NCBI GenBank assembly: GCA_003561535.1
Contig: PWWI01000057.1
Coordinates: 1 to 35,098, forward strand
Source of the DNA: Nitriliruptoraceae bacterium
GTDB taxonomy: Bacteria > Actinomycetota > Nitriliruptoria > Nitriliruptorales > Nitriliruptoraceae
DNA: 35,098 nt
Reading direction: 5' to 3'
The notes under the pieces were generated by a model, which was not told the DNA's origin, ran no database searches, and saw nothing but the letters and a program-made list of their open reading frames with translations. The position numbers were made by a program, and so were the translations under genes. Positions 22,300 through 31,339 of this stretch are shown piece by piece. Numbering within the stretch: position 1 is the stretch's first letter; the number at the start of each line of letters is the position of its first letter.

Positions 22300-23793
22300 T
22301 CAGTTCCCGTGGAACCGCCGGGTCACGGCCCGCTGCACGGCGCGCTGCGCCGCGTCCTGCTCCGCCGCCTGCCGTTCGGTCGACAGGGATCCGCCCGAGC
22401 CGGGGCGCACGTGGCCCTGCTCCCGTGCGGTCCGCGCCACCGCGTCGGCGACCACCGGCACCACCGAGCGGTCGAAGGGGGAGGGGACCACGTAGTCGTG
22501 GGCGAGGTCCTCACCGACGATGGAGGCGATGCCCTCGGCCGCGGCCACCTTCATCTCGTCGGTGACCGCGGTCGCCGCCGCATCCAGTAGCCCTCGGAAG
22601 ATGCCGGGGAACGCGAGCACGTTGTTGATCTGGTTGGGGAAGTCCGAGCGCCCGGTGGCCATCACCGCGACGTGCCCGGCCGCGAGGTCGGGGTGGAGCT
22701 CCGGGACCGGGTTGGCCAGCGCGAACACGATCGGATCGTCAGCCATCGTCCGGACCAGCTCGATCGGCAGGCTCTCCGGTCCCGAGACCCCGATGAAGAC
22801 ATCCGCACCGGCGAGCGCGACCTCCTTGCCGCCCGTCAGCTCCCGGGGGTTGACCTGGCGAGCGAGCCGGAACCGGACCGGATCCAGCCCCGCACGTCGG
22901 CGCGGCTCGACGATGCCGTCGATGTCGACCGGCACGATGTCCTCGATGCCCGCCGCACGCAGCAGCTGCACGATGGCGACGCCCGCTGCACCGACGCCCT
23001 GTACGACCACCTTGAGTCCGGCCAGCTCGCGACCGGTGACCTTCGTCGCGTTCATCAGCGCCGCGAGGACGCACACGGCGGTGCCATGCTGGTCGTCGTG
23101 GAAGACGGGGATGTCCAGCCGTTGCCGCAGCTTCCCCTCGATCTCGAAGCAGCGCGGTGCGGAGATGTCCTCGAGGTTGATGCCGCCGAACCCCCCCGCG
23201 ATCCGCACCACGGTGTCGACGAAGGCATCGGGGTCCTGCTCGTCCACCAGCACCGGGTAGGCGTCCACGTCACCGAAGGACTTCAGCAGCATCGCCTTGC
23301 CCTCCATCACGGGCAGCGAAGCCAGCGGTCCGATGTCGCCGAGGCCGAGGACCGCTGAGCCGTCGGTGATGATCGCCACCGCGTTGGACTTGATCGTCAG
23401 GCGGTAGGCCGCGGCCGGGTCGTCGGCGATGATGCGACACACGTTCGCGACGCCGGGGGGGTAGACCAGGGACAGATCCCGGGGGCCGTCGACCTGCCGG
23501 GTCACCTCGACGCGGATCTTGCCGTGGTGGTGGGCGGCCAGGACCTCGTCGGTGATCGCCAGCAGTTCCACGCTCGCGAGCTCGACCAGCGCGGCGGCGA
23601 TCTCGTCGGCGTGCACCGCATCGCGGACCTCGACGGTGAGGTCGCGGAAGGCCACGTGCCGTTGCTGGCTGGTGGTGTCGGTGCCGACCAGTTCCGCGCC
23701 CAGCTCGTCGATGGCGGTGACGACCGCGGCGAACACGCCGGGTGCGCGGTCGACAGCCACGCGGTAGGTGATGCGCTGCGGCAGAGGTGGCAC
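22300..23793 (-). CDS. NAD(P)-dependent malic enzyme with N-terminal ACT-like domain
   Basis: A 497-residue enzyme that decarboxylates malate to pyruvate, linking the TCA cycle to gluconeogenesis and NAD(P)H supply. Residues about 1-85 form an ACT-like regulatory domain ([32 protein letters not shown]). The catalytic core has [62 protein letters not shown], the Rossmann loop [11 protein letters not shown], and FALANPVPE and [18 protein letters not shown] 23793 is preferred over an upstream start because the added 28 residues are low complexity and run into the transketolase promoter region. It diverges from the transketolase gene with an 82-base shared gap. Confidence 0.94.
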   Translation of the reverse strand: MPPLPQRITYRVAVDRAPGVFAAVVTAIDELGAELVGTDTTSQQRHVAFRDLTVEVRDAVHADEIAAALVELASVELLAITDEVLAAHHHGKIRVEVTRQVDGPRDLSLVYPPGVANVCRIIADDPAAAYRLTIKSNAVAIITDGSAVLGLGDIGPLASLPVMEGKAMLLKSFGDVDAYPVLVDEQDPDAFVDTVVRIAGGFGGINLEDISAPRCFEIEGKLRQRLDIPVFHDDQHGTAVCVLAALMNATKVTGRELAGLKVVVQGVGAAGVAIVQLLRAAGIEDIVPVDIDGIVEPRRRAGLDPVRFRLARQVNPRELTGGKEVALAGADVFIGVSGPESLPIELVRTMADDPIVFALANPVPELHPDLAAGHVAVMATGRSDFPNQINNVLAFPGIFRGLLDAAATAVTDEMKVAAAEGIASIVGEDLAHDYVVPSPFDRSVVPVVADAVARTAREQGHVRPGSGGSLSTERQAAEQDAAQRAVQRAVTRRFHGN

Positions 23794-23843
23794 GTGCGTC
23801 GGCTCCCGTCGGGCGTCGGACGAGGATAGGGGGACTCGGGAGC

Positions 23844-23849
23844 TAGCAT
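23844..23849 (+). promoter_or_regulatory. Candidate -10 element of the transketolase gene
   Basis: TAGCAT lies 26 bases before the transketolase start in the divergent gap and fits TANNNT. No convincing -35 is seen. The same hexamer occurs upstream of prfB. Confidence 0.3.
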
Positions 23850-23875
23850 CCGCGGCCCCCCTGCCTCGAGGTGTC

Positions 23876-25924
23876 ATGCCCAGCGCCCCGAACGATCAGC
23901 CCGCCCCGGCTGACCTCCATGAAGCCGCGATCACCACGATCCGCACCCTGGCGATCGACGCGGTCCAGACGGCGAACTCCGGCCACCCCGGGATGCCCAT
24001 GGGCTGCGCTCCGATGGCGTACCTGCTGTTCAGCGAGGTGCTGCGCCATGCCCCCGCCGACCCGGCCTGGCCCGGCCGGGACCGGTTCGTGCTGTCCGCC
24101 GGTCACGGGTCGATGCTGCTGTACGCGGCCCTGCACCTCAGCGGCTACGAGCGTCCCACCCTGGAGGACCTGCGCTCCTTCCGGCAGTTGGGCTCCGTCA
24201 CCCCGGGCCACCCGGAGTTCGGCCCCGGGCACCCGGGTGTGGAGACCACCACCGGCCCCCTCGGTCAGGGTTTCGCCAACGGGGTCGGGATGGCGCTGGC
24301 CGCTGAACGCCTGTCGGCGGAGCTCGATCCGGACGACATCGGCATCCTGCCCCAGCGCGTCTACGCGATCGTCTCCGACGGCGACCTGATGGAGGGTGTC
24401 AGCGCCGAGGCGGCCTCCCTGGCCGGTCACCTCCGGCTCGGTCGCCTCACCTACCTCTACGACGACAACCGCATCACGATCGACGGCAGCACCGACATCG
24501 CCTTCAGCGAGGATGTCCTGGCCCGCTTCGACGCCTACGGCTGGCACACCCAGCAGGTGGCCGACGGCAACGACCTCGACGCGCTACGCGCCGCGATCGC
24601 TGCGGCCGACGCCGACCCGCGACCGTCGTTGATCGCCGTGCGGACGGTGATCGGGTACGGGGCACCGGCCAAGGCCGGCACCGCCGCGGCCCATGGCGCG
24701 CCACTGGGCGACGACGAGGTGGCCGCGGCCAAGCGGGCCTACGGCTGGGAGCACCCCCCGTTCCACGTACCCGCCGAGGTGGCCGACCACCTCGATGCCC
24801 GGGAGCGGGGCGCGGCGCTCCGAGCCGAGTGGCAGGAGCGGGTCCGCGCTCACCGGGTGGCGCAGCCGGAGCTCGCGGCCGAGTTCGACCGGCGCGTGGT
24901 CCGCAGGGAGCTGCCGGGTGACTGGACCGAGGCGCTGCCCTCGCTGGAGGGCGACGCTGCCACGCGCCAGCACTCCGGCGCGGTGATCAACGCGCTCGCG
25001 CCCGTGGTGCCCGAGCTGTTCGGTGGCTCCGCCGCCCTCGCCGCCTCCAACAACACCGACGTGGCCGACGGTGGGGACTTCCATGCCGATGACCGCCTCG
25101 GCCGCAACCTGCGGTTCGGGATCCGCGAGCACGCGATGGCCTCGATGGCCAACGGCATCGCGCTCCACGGTGGGTTCCTGCCCTACGTGGCGTCGTTCCT
25201 GGTGTTCACCGACTACTGCCGACCGGCGATCCGGTTGGCGGCGCTCATGGGGCAGCGGGTCGTCTACGTGATGACCCACGACTCGATCGGCCTCGGTGAG
25301 GACGGCCCGACCCACCAACCGGTGGAGCACCTGGCGAGCCTGCGCCTGATCCCCGGCCTGGCGGTGTGGCGGCCGGCGGACGGCGCCGAGACGGTGGCTG
25401 CCTGGCGTGCCGCGCTCACGGCCGACCATCCCACCCTGCTGGCGCTGACCCGCCAGAAGGTCCCCGACCTCGGTGCCCGCCCGACGGAGCCGATCGCGCG
25501 CGGTGGCTACGTCCTCATGGAGCTCCCCGCCGAGGGCGACACCGAGGTGGTGGGTGCCCCCGACGTCGTGTTGATCGGCAGTGGGTCGGAGGTCGCGGTG
25601 TGCCGCGAGGCTGCGGCCCTGCTGGCCGCGGGCGGACGGTCGGTACGGGTGGTCTCCATGCCGTCGGTGGAGATGTTCCTGGCGCAGGGCGCGAGCTACC
25701 GCGACGAGGTGCTGCCCCCGGCGGTGCCGGCGCGGGTCGCCGTGGAGGCCGGGGTGACCACCGGTTGGGAGCGCGTGGTCGGTCCCGCCGGTGCGGTGGT
25801 GGGCTTGGACCGCTTCGGCGCCTCGGCGCCCGCGCCGCACCTGTTCGCCGAGTTCGGCTTCACCCCTGAGCGGGTGGCCGACGTCGCGCGCGCGACCCTG
25901 GCCACGCGGGGCGCCGCCGGCTGA
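23876..25924 (+). CDS. tkt: Transketolase
   Basis: A 682-residue thiamine-diphosphate enzyme that moves two-carbon units between sugar phosphates in the pentose phosphate pathway. Motifs in order: [46 protein letters not shown], the ThDP/Mg loop [15 protein letters not shown]...YDDN, then [39 protein letters not shown] and LIGSGSEV. All three transketolase domains are present. ATG 23876 follows GAGG. It diverges from malic enzyme; no transaldolase or other pathway gene follows in the window, which is unusual because tkt often leads a tal-zwf cluster in actinobacteria. Confidence 0.96.
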   Translation: MPSAPNDQPAPADLHEAAITTIRTLAIDAVQTANSGHPGMPMGCAPMAYLLFSEVLRHAPADPAWPGRDRFVLSAGHGSMLLYAALHLSGYERPTLEDLRSFRQLGSVTPGHPEFGPGHPGVETTTGPLGQGFANGVGMALAAERLSAELDPDDIGILPQRVYAIVSDGDLMEGVSAEAASLAGHLRLGRLTYLYDDNRITIDGSTDIAFSEDVLARFDAYGWHTQQVADGNDLDALRAAIAAADADPRPSLIAVRTVIGYGAPAKAGTAAAHGAPLGDDEVAAAKRAYGWEHPPFHVPAEVADHLDARERGAALRAEWQERVRAHRVAQPELAAEFDRRVVRRELPGDWTEALPSLEGDAATRQHSGAVINALAPVVPELFGGSAALAASNNTDVADGGDFHADDRLGRNLRFGIREHAMASMANGIALHGGFLPYVASFLVFTDYCRPAIRLAALMGQRVVYVMTHDSIGLGEDGPTHQPVEHLASLRLIPGLAVWRPADGAETVAAWRAALTADHPTLLALTRQKVPDLGARPTEPIARGGYVLMELPAEGDTEVVGAPDVVLIGSGSEVAVCREAAALLAAGGRSVRVVSMPSVEMFLAQGASYRDEVLPPAVPARVAVEAGVTTGWERVVGPAGAVVGLDRFGASAPAPHLFAEFGFTPERVADVARATLATRGAAG

Positions 25925-26019
25925 CGGCCGGGCGGCGGCGGGTCAGCGGGGCAGCGGCGGGTCAGCGGCCGGGCGTCGGGCAGCTGCCCCTGTGCCCCAG
26001 CGGGCACCGTCCGCGGTGC

Positions 26020-26706
26020 TCAGCGTCCGCGGCGCTTCTTGCCCCGGGGCTGGTAGGGCCGCCGGTCCGGTGGCAGGCCCGGTTGGGATCGCTGCGGCGG
26101 GGTCGTGCCCGGGGTGTCGCCGTCGCCCTGCGCGGTGGTGTCGCGCGGCCTCCCGGGCCGGCTCGGCAGGTGACCGGCGCTCCCCGAGGGGGAGGAGGTG
26201 GTCGGGCGCGTGTCACGTCCACCCCACCACCGGCGCTTGCTGCCCTGGGCGCGATCGGTCGCGGCGTCGCCGCCTCCAGTGCCGCCCTTGCTCTTCGCCT
26301 CCCCGCGGTCACCGCGTCCTCCGAAGCGACGCGGCCCCGGGCTGTCGAAGCCGGGGCCGGGGCGCTTCCCGCCCATCAGTTCCAGGTTCGCCCGCGCGGA
26401 GCGCTGGGCCCGGAGGTAGAAGAAGGCGGACATGGACCCGAGCAGGGCCGTCGCCAGCAGGGCGTTGAGGACCGCGGCCGCCGGCCCGAGCTGGCCGATC
26501 TGGAGCAGCCCGACGGCAGGACCGATCACCCAGGACCACTTCCAGAACCGCATCTGCCGGTTGGCGACGTGGACGGCGAGCGGAGCGTGCTTGCGGGTCT
26601 CGACGGCCCGGCCCCGGTTGACCGCCTTGACGACGGCGCGACGCTGCTGGGAGGTCAGGCCGCTGAAGCGTCGTTGCAGTTCCTGGCGGTCGTCCTTGCT
26701 GGCCAC
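26020..26706 (-). CDS. Small membrane protein with long basic C-terminal tail, unknown function
   Basis: A 228-residue protein I do not recognise. The N-terminal 60 residues are basic and helical (RQELQRRFSGLTSQQRRAVV). Two membrane segments follow at about 63-85 and 88-108 (SWVIGPAVGLLQIGQLGPAA; VLNALLATALLGSMSAFFYL). The remaining 110 residues are Gly/Pro/Arg-rich and probably disordered, ending GKKRRGR. The codon bias is like the neighbours'. GTG 26706 is chosen because longer versions would run through the promoter of the divergent DUF427 gene. Conserved actinobacterial proteins of similar layout exist; no function is offered. Confidence 0.7.
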   Translation of the reverse strand: MASKDDRQELQRRFSGLTSQQRRAVVKAVNRGRAVETRKHAPLAVHVANRQMRFWKWSWVIGPAVGLLQIGQLGPAAAVLNALLATALLGSMSAFFYLRAQRSARANLELMGGKRPGPGFDSPGPRRFGGRGDRGEAKSKGGTGGGDAATDRAQGSKRRWWGGRDTRPTTSSPSGSAGHLPSRPGRPRDTTAQGDGDTPGTTPPQRSQPGLPPDRRPYQPRGKKRRGR

Positions 26707-26879
26707 CGGGTCCGCCTTCGTCGCTCGTGGGGGAAGGGAGCGAAGGGTAGAGGGTACGCGCCCAACCACCCCCGGCCGGTCGGCTCGGGGGTTCCGAACC
26801 AGGGATGTCCGCGTGGTGTGAGGCCGCCTCCGGACGTCACCTCCCCACCTCCCCACCTCGCCGGCCCGAAGGATCCCGC

Positions 26880-27380
26880 ATGCGTTCCCGACCCACCCCC
26901 GAGCCCGTCGGCCCAGGGCAGGAGTCCGTCTGGTCCTACCCCCGTCCACCGGCGCTCGACCCCACGGACGAGCACGTCGTCGTGGAGTTCGCCGGCCGGA
27001 ACGTCGCCGACACCCGGCGGGCGATCCGGGGGCTGGAGACCTCCCACCCGCCGTCCTACTACCTGCCGCTCGAGGACGTGGACCAGGGGCTGCTGGTCCC
27101 CAACCCCCACCGGACCTTCTGCGAGTTCAAGGGGCAGGCGGCCTACGTCGACCTCGTGGTCGGGGAGCGCCGGTCGGAACTCGCCGGCTGGTACTACCCC
27201 CGGCCCACCTCCGCCTTCGCGGCCCTGGTCGACCACGTCACTTTCTACCCCGGCCGCGTGGACCGCTGCCTGGTGGACGACGAGGTGGTCCGTGCCAGCG
27301 ACAGCGGCTTCTACGGCGGCTGGATCACCTCCCGCGTGGTGGGGCCGTTCAAGGGCGCTCCGGGTACCCAGTGGTGGTGA
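26880..27380 (+). CDS. DUF427 domain protein
   Basis: A 166-residue protein with the DUF427 beta-barrel: ESVWSYPRPPALDPTDEHV, VEFAGRNVADTRRAIRGLET, HPPSYYLPLEDV, TFCEFKGQAAYVDL and ALVDHVTFYPGRVDRCLVDD. Length and motif order match single-domain members, which have been linked to nucleotide-transferase-like folds but have no firm function. ATG 26880 follows AAGGA. It is transcribed away from the membrane protein at 26020 and has no evident operon partner. Confidence 0.92.
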   Translation: MRSRPTPEPVGPGQESVWSYPRPPALDPTDEHVVVEFAGRNVADTRRAIRGLETSHPPSYYLPLEDVDQGLLVPNPHRTFCEFKGQAAYVDLVVGERRSELAGWYYPRPTSAFAALVDHVTFYPGRVDRCLVDDEVVRASDSGFYGGWITSRVVGPFKGAPGTQWW

Positions 27381-27419
27381 CCGCCGAGCGCAGCGCTGGA
27401 GCCGCCCCCACGTGCCGAC

Positions 27420-27545
27420 GGGCGCCCAGGTGCTCCGAGGGGCGCACACCTGCCGCGATGGGCGCCCACCTGCCCCGATGGGCGCCCACCTGCCCCGATG
27501 GGCGCCCACGTGCTCCGATGGGCGCACGCACGCCCCGAGGAGCGC
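27420..27545. repeat. 20-bp tandem repeat, about six units
   Basis: Units of 20 bases, consensus GGGCGCCCACCTGCCCCGAT, repeat about six times between the DUF427 gene and the ABM-fold gene; two adjacent units are identical. A weaker unit may precede at about 27400. Period 20 is not a multiple of three and the region has no coding signal. Each unit contains GGGCGCCC, a self-complementary octamer. Confidence 0.85.
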
Positions 27546-27648
27546 ACCCCCCCGACGAACGTCCACCCGATCACTGTGCGCGCAGGCCGCGCGCGGTTAT
27601 GGTGAAGGGTGAGGACGCGCCACCTCGGCGTGTCGGATGGAGGTACCC

Positions 27649-28170
27649 ATGACAGTGGTCAAGATCAACGTGCTCGAGGTCCCGGCCGGTAGAGGTGCTG
27701 CCCTCGAGGAACGGTTCGCTGCGCGCAAGGGCGACGTCGACACCGTCGAGGGCTTCGAGTCGTTCGAGCTGTTGCGGCCCACCGACGGTGGTGGTCACTA
27801 CCTGGTGGTCACGCGGTGGAGCAACGACGCAGCGTTCGATGCCTGGATGAGCTCCGAGTCGTTCCAGCAGAGCCATGGTGGGGGCCACGACAACTCCGTC
27901 AACGACCCGACCTCGGGCCACCCCGGTGCGTCCAGCGCGCCGGAGGCGGCACCGAGCGGGCCGACCGAGGGGCACCCGGGCGCGGCCAGCGCGCCGGCGG
28001 CTGCAGGGAGCGGGCCGGACGTCGGCCACCCCGGTGCGTCCAGTGCGCCGGGAGCCGCGCCGAGCGGCCCGGACGAGGGGCACCCCGGGGCCTACAGCCG
28101 CGGCGGTCCGTCCGCCACGGGGAGCGAGCTGTGGAGCTTCGAGGTCGTCGTCTCCGCGCAGAAGGCCTGA
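27649..28170 (+). CDS. ABM-fold monooxygenase-like protein (MhuD/IsdG-like) with internal repeat insertion
   Basis: A 173-residue protein. Residues 1-80 are an antibiotic-biosynthesis-monooxygenase (ferredoxin-like) domain: VVKINVLEVPAGRGAALEER, VEGFESFELLRPTDGGGHYL, VVTRWSNDAAFDAWMSSESF, FQQSHGG. This resembles actinobacterial heme-degrading MhuD/IsdG-like proteins (FESFELLRP, His after FQQSH). The last strand, ELWSFEVVVSAQKA, is separated from the core by three 18-residue repeats beginning GHPGA (residues 90-143) and a partial fourth. Homologues normally have a short loop there. ATG 27649 follows GGAGG by 6 bases. Heme breakdown is an inference from family and not proven. Confidence 0.85.
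   Translation: MTVVKINVLEVPAGRGAALEERFAARKGDVDTVEGFESFELLRPTDGGGHYLVVTRWSNDAAFDAWMSSESFQQSHGGGHDNSVNDPTSGHPGASSAPEAAPSGPTEGHPGAASAPAAAGSGPDVGHPGASSAPGAAPSGPDEGHPGAYSRGGPSATGSELWSFEVVVSAQKA
27916..28098. repeat. 54-bp in-frame coding repeat, three and a third units
   Basis: Three 54-base units start at 27916, 27970 and 28024, with a partial fourth at 28078. They encode GHPGASSAPEAAPSGPTE, GHPGAASAPAAAGSGPDV and GHPGASSAPGAAPSGPDE. Differences are spread over many third positions, so the repeat is not brand new. Confidence 0.9.
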
Positions 28171-28196
28171 CGGCTGACGTCGTCGGCTGATCCGAC

Positions 28197-28227
28197 CGAC
28201 GCCCGCCGGGGAGACCGGCGGGCGTCG
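28197..28227 (+). terminator. Strong hairpin after the ABM-fold gene, probable terminator
   Basis: A perfect 13-base stem (CGACGCCCGCCGG / CCGGCGGGCGTCG) with 5-base loop GGAGA lies 26 bases after the stop. There is no T-run. It may serve both the plus-strand gene and the convergent pspC gene. Confidence 0.7.
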
Positions 28228-28294
28228 CTCGTGGGTGCCCCCGTCGCGGGCGACGGCGCTCGGGGTCGGCGTCCCCGGCGGGGGGACCGCCGGG

Positions 28295-28525
28295 TCACCG
28301 GGCCGCGATCCAGGGCTCCTCGGGCACGATGATCCAGGCCAGCAGGTAGGCGATGATCGAGGCTCCCGGGAGCAGGATCGTCGCCACCGCGATCAGTCGG
28401 ACGACCGTCGGATCCACGCCGAGGTAGGTGGCGAGTCCACCGCAGACCCCACCGATCATCCGGTCGGAACGTGAGCGGTAGAGCTTGCGTGGCGCGGGGG
28501 CGGGTGGGGGTGTGGGGGCGGTCAT
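28295..28525 (-). CDS. PspC domain protein
   Basis: A 76-residue membrane protein of the PspC family. It has the diagnostic KLYRSRSDRMIGGVCGGLATYLGVDPTVVRL, a following hydrophobic helix LIAVATILLPGASIIAYLLAW and the ending IIVPEEP. A Pro/Ala-rich stretch of 12 residues precedes the domain. PspC proteins take part in envelope stress responses. ATG 28525 has AGGCAGGA just upstream. It may be functionally related to the LiaF-like pair, since the two families often occur together in actinobacteria, but they are far apart here. Confidence 0.95.
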   Translation of the reverse strand: MTAPTPPPAPAPRKLYRSRSDRMIGGVCGGLATYLGVDPTVVRLIAVATILLPGASIIAYLLAWIIVPEEPWIAAR

Positions 28526-28754
28526 GGTCCTGCCTCGTTCCTGGGGTGGCGGTGCTCGGTGCGCTGGGAGCTCGGTGGGCTCCGCGGCCTCCGCGGGGCT
28601 CCGCGCTGCCCCACCAGCATGCACCGACGCCGCCGCTCGCACACTCCGGGACCCCCCGGGTCCGTCCCTGACAGGCGGCGCAGGGCTCAGGGTGCCCGCG
28701 TGGCATCGCCGTGGACCCACCGCCCGGTGACGCCAGCAGCGGCGGTCGCACCGT

Positions 28755-29621
28755 TCAGGTGCCGGCGTCACCGGTCAGCGTCGCCTCGAGCCATCCCAGC
28801 ACCCGTCGCAGCACCGCGTCCCAGCCCGGTTCCAGCATCAGCTCGTGGCCCATCCCGCGGAACAGGTGGGCGCGGGTCCCGAAGTGCCGTGCGGTGCGGA
28901 CCACGGCGTGGGGTGGCACGACGACGTCGTGTTCCCCACCGAGGACCAGCACCGGCGCGCGGATGTCGCGCCGCCGTCGCGGGAGCACGACCTGCTGGGT
29001 CGCGAGCCACGACTCGGGCCCGAGCCGCGCCAGGTACTCGGCCGCCTCTCCCGGGTCGGTCGCAGGCCCGAACAACGTGCCGGACCGCGGGGTGACCTCC
29101 CGGCCAACCAGCGCCTGCACCAGCAGCCCGGGATCGTGGCGCAGCAGCCCCGGGACCGCCTGCAGGCCGTGGACGGGAGGCATCGAGGCGACGAGGACCC
29201 CCGCCGGCGCCGACCGGTACCGCTCCAGGACCCCCTGGACGACCACGCCGCCCAGCGAGTGGCCGATCAGCACCGGCGGTGACGGCAGGGTCGTGATCGT
29301 CTGGAGGACGTCGTGCTCGTAGTGGCGCAGGCTCGCCAGTCCGAAGCGCTCGGGACGCCCGCTGCCGCCGTGACCACGCAGGCTGACCGCGACGCTGTGC
29401 CAGCCCGCTTCCGCCGCCGCCGGCAGCCACCGCTCCTGCCAGCACCACGCGCCGTGCCAGGCACCGTGGACGAACAGCAGCGGGGGGCGGTTCGCCACCG
29501 GATGGTCGGGCACCACCTCGACGACCTCGCGCACCACCGGGGAGGGCGGCAGGGTCCAGTCGAGGGTGCGTCGGACCCGCTCACGCGGGGTGTGGTCGCT
29601 GGCGGTTGGCTGACGGCTCAC
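28755..29621 (-). CDS. Alpha/beta hydrolase
   Basis: A 288-residue hydrolase with FVHGAWHGAWCWQERWLPAA (oxyanion loop), SLRGHGGSGRPE, the nucleophile elbow IGHSLGGVVVQ, acidic residue in LVLGGEHDVVVPP and His in FRGMGHELMLEPGW. The HGAWHGAWCW motif is typical of lysophospholipase/esterase-like actinobacterial members. The GTG start overlaps the monooxygenase stop by 4 bases, so the two are translationally coupled. A Baeyer-Villiger-type oxidation followed by ester cleavage would make sense of that pairing (inference); the substrate is unknown. Confidence 0.9.
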   Translation of the reverse strand: MSRQPTASDHTPRERVRRTLDWTLPPSPVVREVVEVVPDHPVANRPPLLFVHGAWHGAWCWQERWLPAAAEAGWHSVAVSLRGHGGSGRPERFGLASLRHYEHDVLQTITTLPSPPVLIGHSLGGVVVQGVLERYRSAPAGVLVASMPPVHGLQAVPGLLRHDPGLLVQALVGREVTPRSGTLFGPATDPGEAAEYLARLGPESWLATQQVVLPRRRRDIRAPVLVLGGEHDVVVPPHAVVRTARHFGTRAHLFRGMGHELMLEPGWDAVLRRVLGWLEATLTGDAGT

Positions 29622-31177
29622 GCGGACATCTCCGCAGGTGCCGCTGCCGGCGTCGCTGCGGACCCGGCCGCGGACCTCGCGCGTCCGGTGGACCGGGCTC
29701 CGGCGCTGCGGGCCTCCACGTCCCGGATCTCGCGCTCCAGATCGCGCACGTAGTCGGCGTGCTCCACCTCGACGTAGTGGCGGGTCGAGTCGATCAGGTC
29801 GATGCCGCCCTGGGACCGCTCGTCGAGGTGGTCGCGTCCGGCGACGAGGTAGGCCGCCGCGGCGGCCGGGTCACGCTGCCGCAGCTCGAGGTAGGCGGCG
29901 ACGAGCACCGCCTGCCAGTGCACCAGACAGAACTGCCCCGAGTCCGGCTGGATCAGTCCGATGACGAACAGGTCGTCACGGTCTGGGTGGAAGACGTTGC
30001 GGTACAGCCGTGGCCGGGCGCCTCCGGGGATCAGCCCCTCGGGGAGGAACGGGAAGCGGATCAGGTAGCCCGTGGCGAACAGCACCAGGTCGGCGGTGAC
30101 CCGGCTGCCATCGGTGAACACGACCTCGTCGCCGTCGAGGTGGTCGATGTCGGGCTTCGGGGTGATCGCGCCGTGGCCGACGTGGTAGAGGAGCTGCTGG
30201 TTGACGATCGGGTGGGTCTCGAGGAAGCGGTGGTCGGGCGTGGGCAGGCCGAACCGCTCGTAGCGACCGACCACCAGCCGGGCCGTGGCCTCAAACAGCG
30301 CCTGGGTGGCACGCAGCGGCAGGCGCAGGGCGAAGATCGCATCGCTGACCTGGTCGGCGGGGCGCCCGAGCGCGTACTTCGGTGCGTACCAGTAGGCCCG
30401 TCGGGTCGAGTGGAAGGCTGCCGTGGCGCGCTGGGCGGCCTCGACCACGATGTCGCACCCGGTGTTGCCGGCGCCCACCACCACGACCCGCTTGCCCTCG
30501 AGCTGGGCTGCTGAGCGGTAGTCGGCCGAGTGCAGCAGCTCTCCGGTGAAGCTGTCCTGACCGGGGTAGCTCGGCCACTTCGGGTACCAGTTGTGGCCGT
30601 TGGCGACCACCAGCTGCCCGTAGCGGCGGGCCGACCGTGTGCCGTCGGGTCCGGTGAGGGTGACGTCGAAGCCACGGGCCAGCGGGGTGACCTCCTCGAC
30701 GGTCGTGCTCAGCTCGACCAGCTCGTCCAGGCCGAAGTGGGCCGCGTAGCGGTGCAGGTAGGCCAGGACCTGGGTGTGGTGCAGGTAGTCGGGAGCGTCG
30801 TCCGGCATCGGGAAGTCGGGGTACTGCGTGAAGGGCTTGGAGGAGATCATGTGGGTGGACTCGTAGACGCGGCTGGCCGAGCCCTCGATGTTCCAGTTCC
30901 CACCCAGACGATCCTCGCGTTCGACGAGGTCGACGGCCAAGCCCCGCTCACGGAGGTTCTTCGCGGCCGTCAGCCCCGAGCTGCCCGCCCCGATCACCAG
31001 CGTGCGCTCGCGGCGGTCCTCGAGCCGTGGCTGCGGCCGAGCCGTGCCGTCGGTGGCCACAGCCGCATCGTCGGCCGCCGCAGCCGTGCGCGTCGCCGCC
31101 GCAGCCGTGCGCGTCGCCGCCCCTCTCGCCTCGTCCGCCACCTCGCCGCCTCCCGGTCGGGGTCGCGATGATGCCAT
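29618..31177 (-). CDS. Flavin-containing monooxygenase (class B FMO/BVMO-like)
   Basis: A 519-residue FAD- and NADPH-dependent monooxygenase. The FAD loop is VIGAGSSGLTAAKNL (about 61-75), the NADPH loop VVVGAGNTGCDIVVEAAQ, and the FMO fingerprint is FTGELLHSADY (F-x-G-x3-H-x3-Y, not the BVMO W-P/D ending). FATGYLIRFPFLP is the late ATG motif. The first 55 residues are Ala/Arg/Thr-rich and come partly from a 21-base repeat near 31076-31119, outside the fold. GTG 31141, preceded by GGAGG, would remove 12 residues and is an alternative start. It is the first gene of a two-gene unit with the overlapping hydrolase. Confidence 0.9.
   Translation of the reverse strand: MASSRPRPGGGEVADEARGAATRTAAAATRTAAAADDAAVATDGTARPQPRLEDRRERTLVIGAGSSGLTAAKNLRERGLAVDLVEREDRLGGNWNIEGSASRVYESTHMISSKPFTQYPDFPMPDDAPDYLHHTQVLAYLHRYAAHFGLDELVELSTTVEEVTPLARGFDVTLTGPDGTRSARRYGQLVVANGHNWYPKWPSYPGQDSFTGELLHSADYRSAAQLEGKRVVVVGAGNTGCDIVVEAAQRATAAFHSTRRAYWYAPKYALGRPADQVSDAIFALRLPLRATQALFEATARLVVGRYERFGLPTPDHRFLETHPIVNQQLLYHVGHGAITPKPDIDHLDGDEVVFTDGSRVTADLVLFATGYLIRFPFLPEGLIPGGARPRLYRNVFHPDRDDLFVIGLIQPDSGQFCLVHWQAVLVAAYLELRQRDPAAAAAYLVAGRDHLDERSQGGIDLIDSTRHYVEVEHADYVRDLEREIRDVEARSAGARSTGRARSAAGSAATPAAAPAEMSA
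31076..31119. repeat. 21-bp in-frame repeat in the monooxygenase N-terminus
   Basis: GTCGCCGCCGCAGCCGTGCG plus C repeats twice with partial flanking units. On the coding (minus) strand it gives ATRTAAA-type repeats ahead of the FAD domain. Confidence 0.7.
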
Positions 31178-31268
31178 GTGACGGCTCCGGCTCGGTCACC
31201 AGCGGCCGGTCCGTCTGCGCGCGAGGACCGCGCGAGGACCGCACGAGGGTGGTGGGCACCGGCCTCGG

Positions 31269-31274
31269 TAGCAT
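31269..31274 (+). promoter_or_regulatory. Candidate -10 element of prfB
   Basis: TAGCAT, the same hexamer as upstream of transketolase, lies 65 bases before prfB. No clear -35 is visible. Just upstream, GCGAGGACCGC is repeated about three times (31220-31245). Confidence 0.3.
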
Positions 31275-31339
31275 CGGGCTCACCACGCCGGCCCGCCCTG
31301 GCCACCGCGTCCCCGCCCGCCTCGTGAGGAGTCCCGCCG

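Noticed and set aside
22748-22755. Another GTCCGGAC, as part of the sulfur regulon
   Set aside because: It lies inside the malic enzyme coding sequence, lacks the A/T flanks and is within the number expected by chance.
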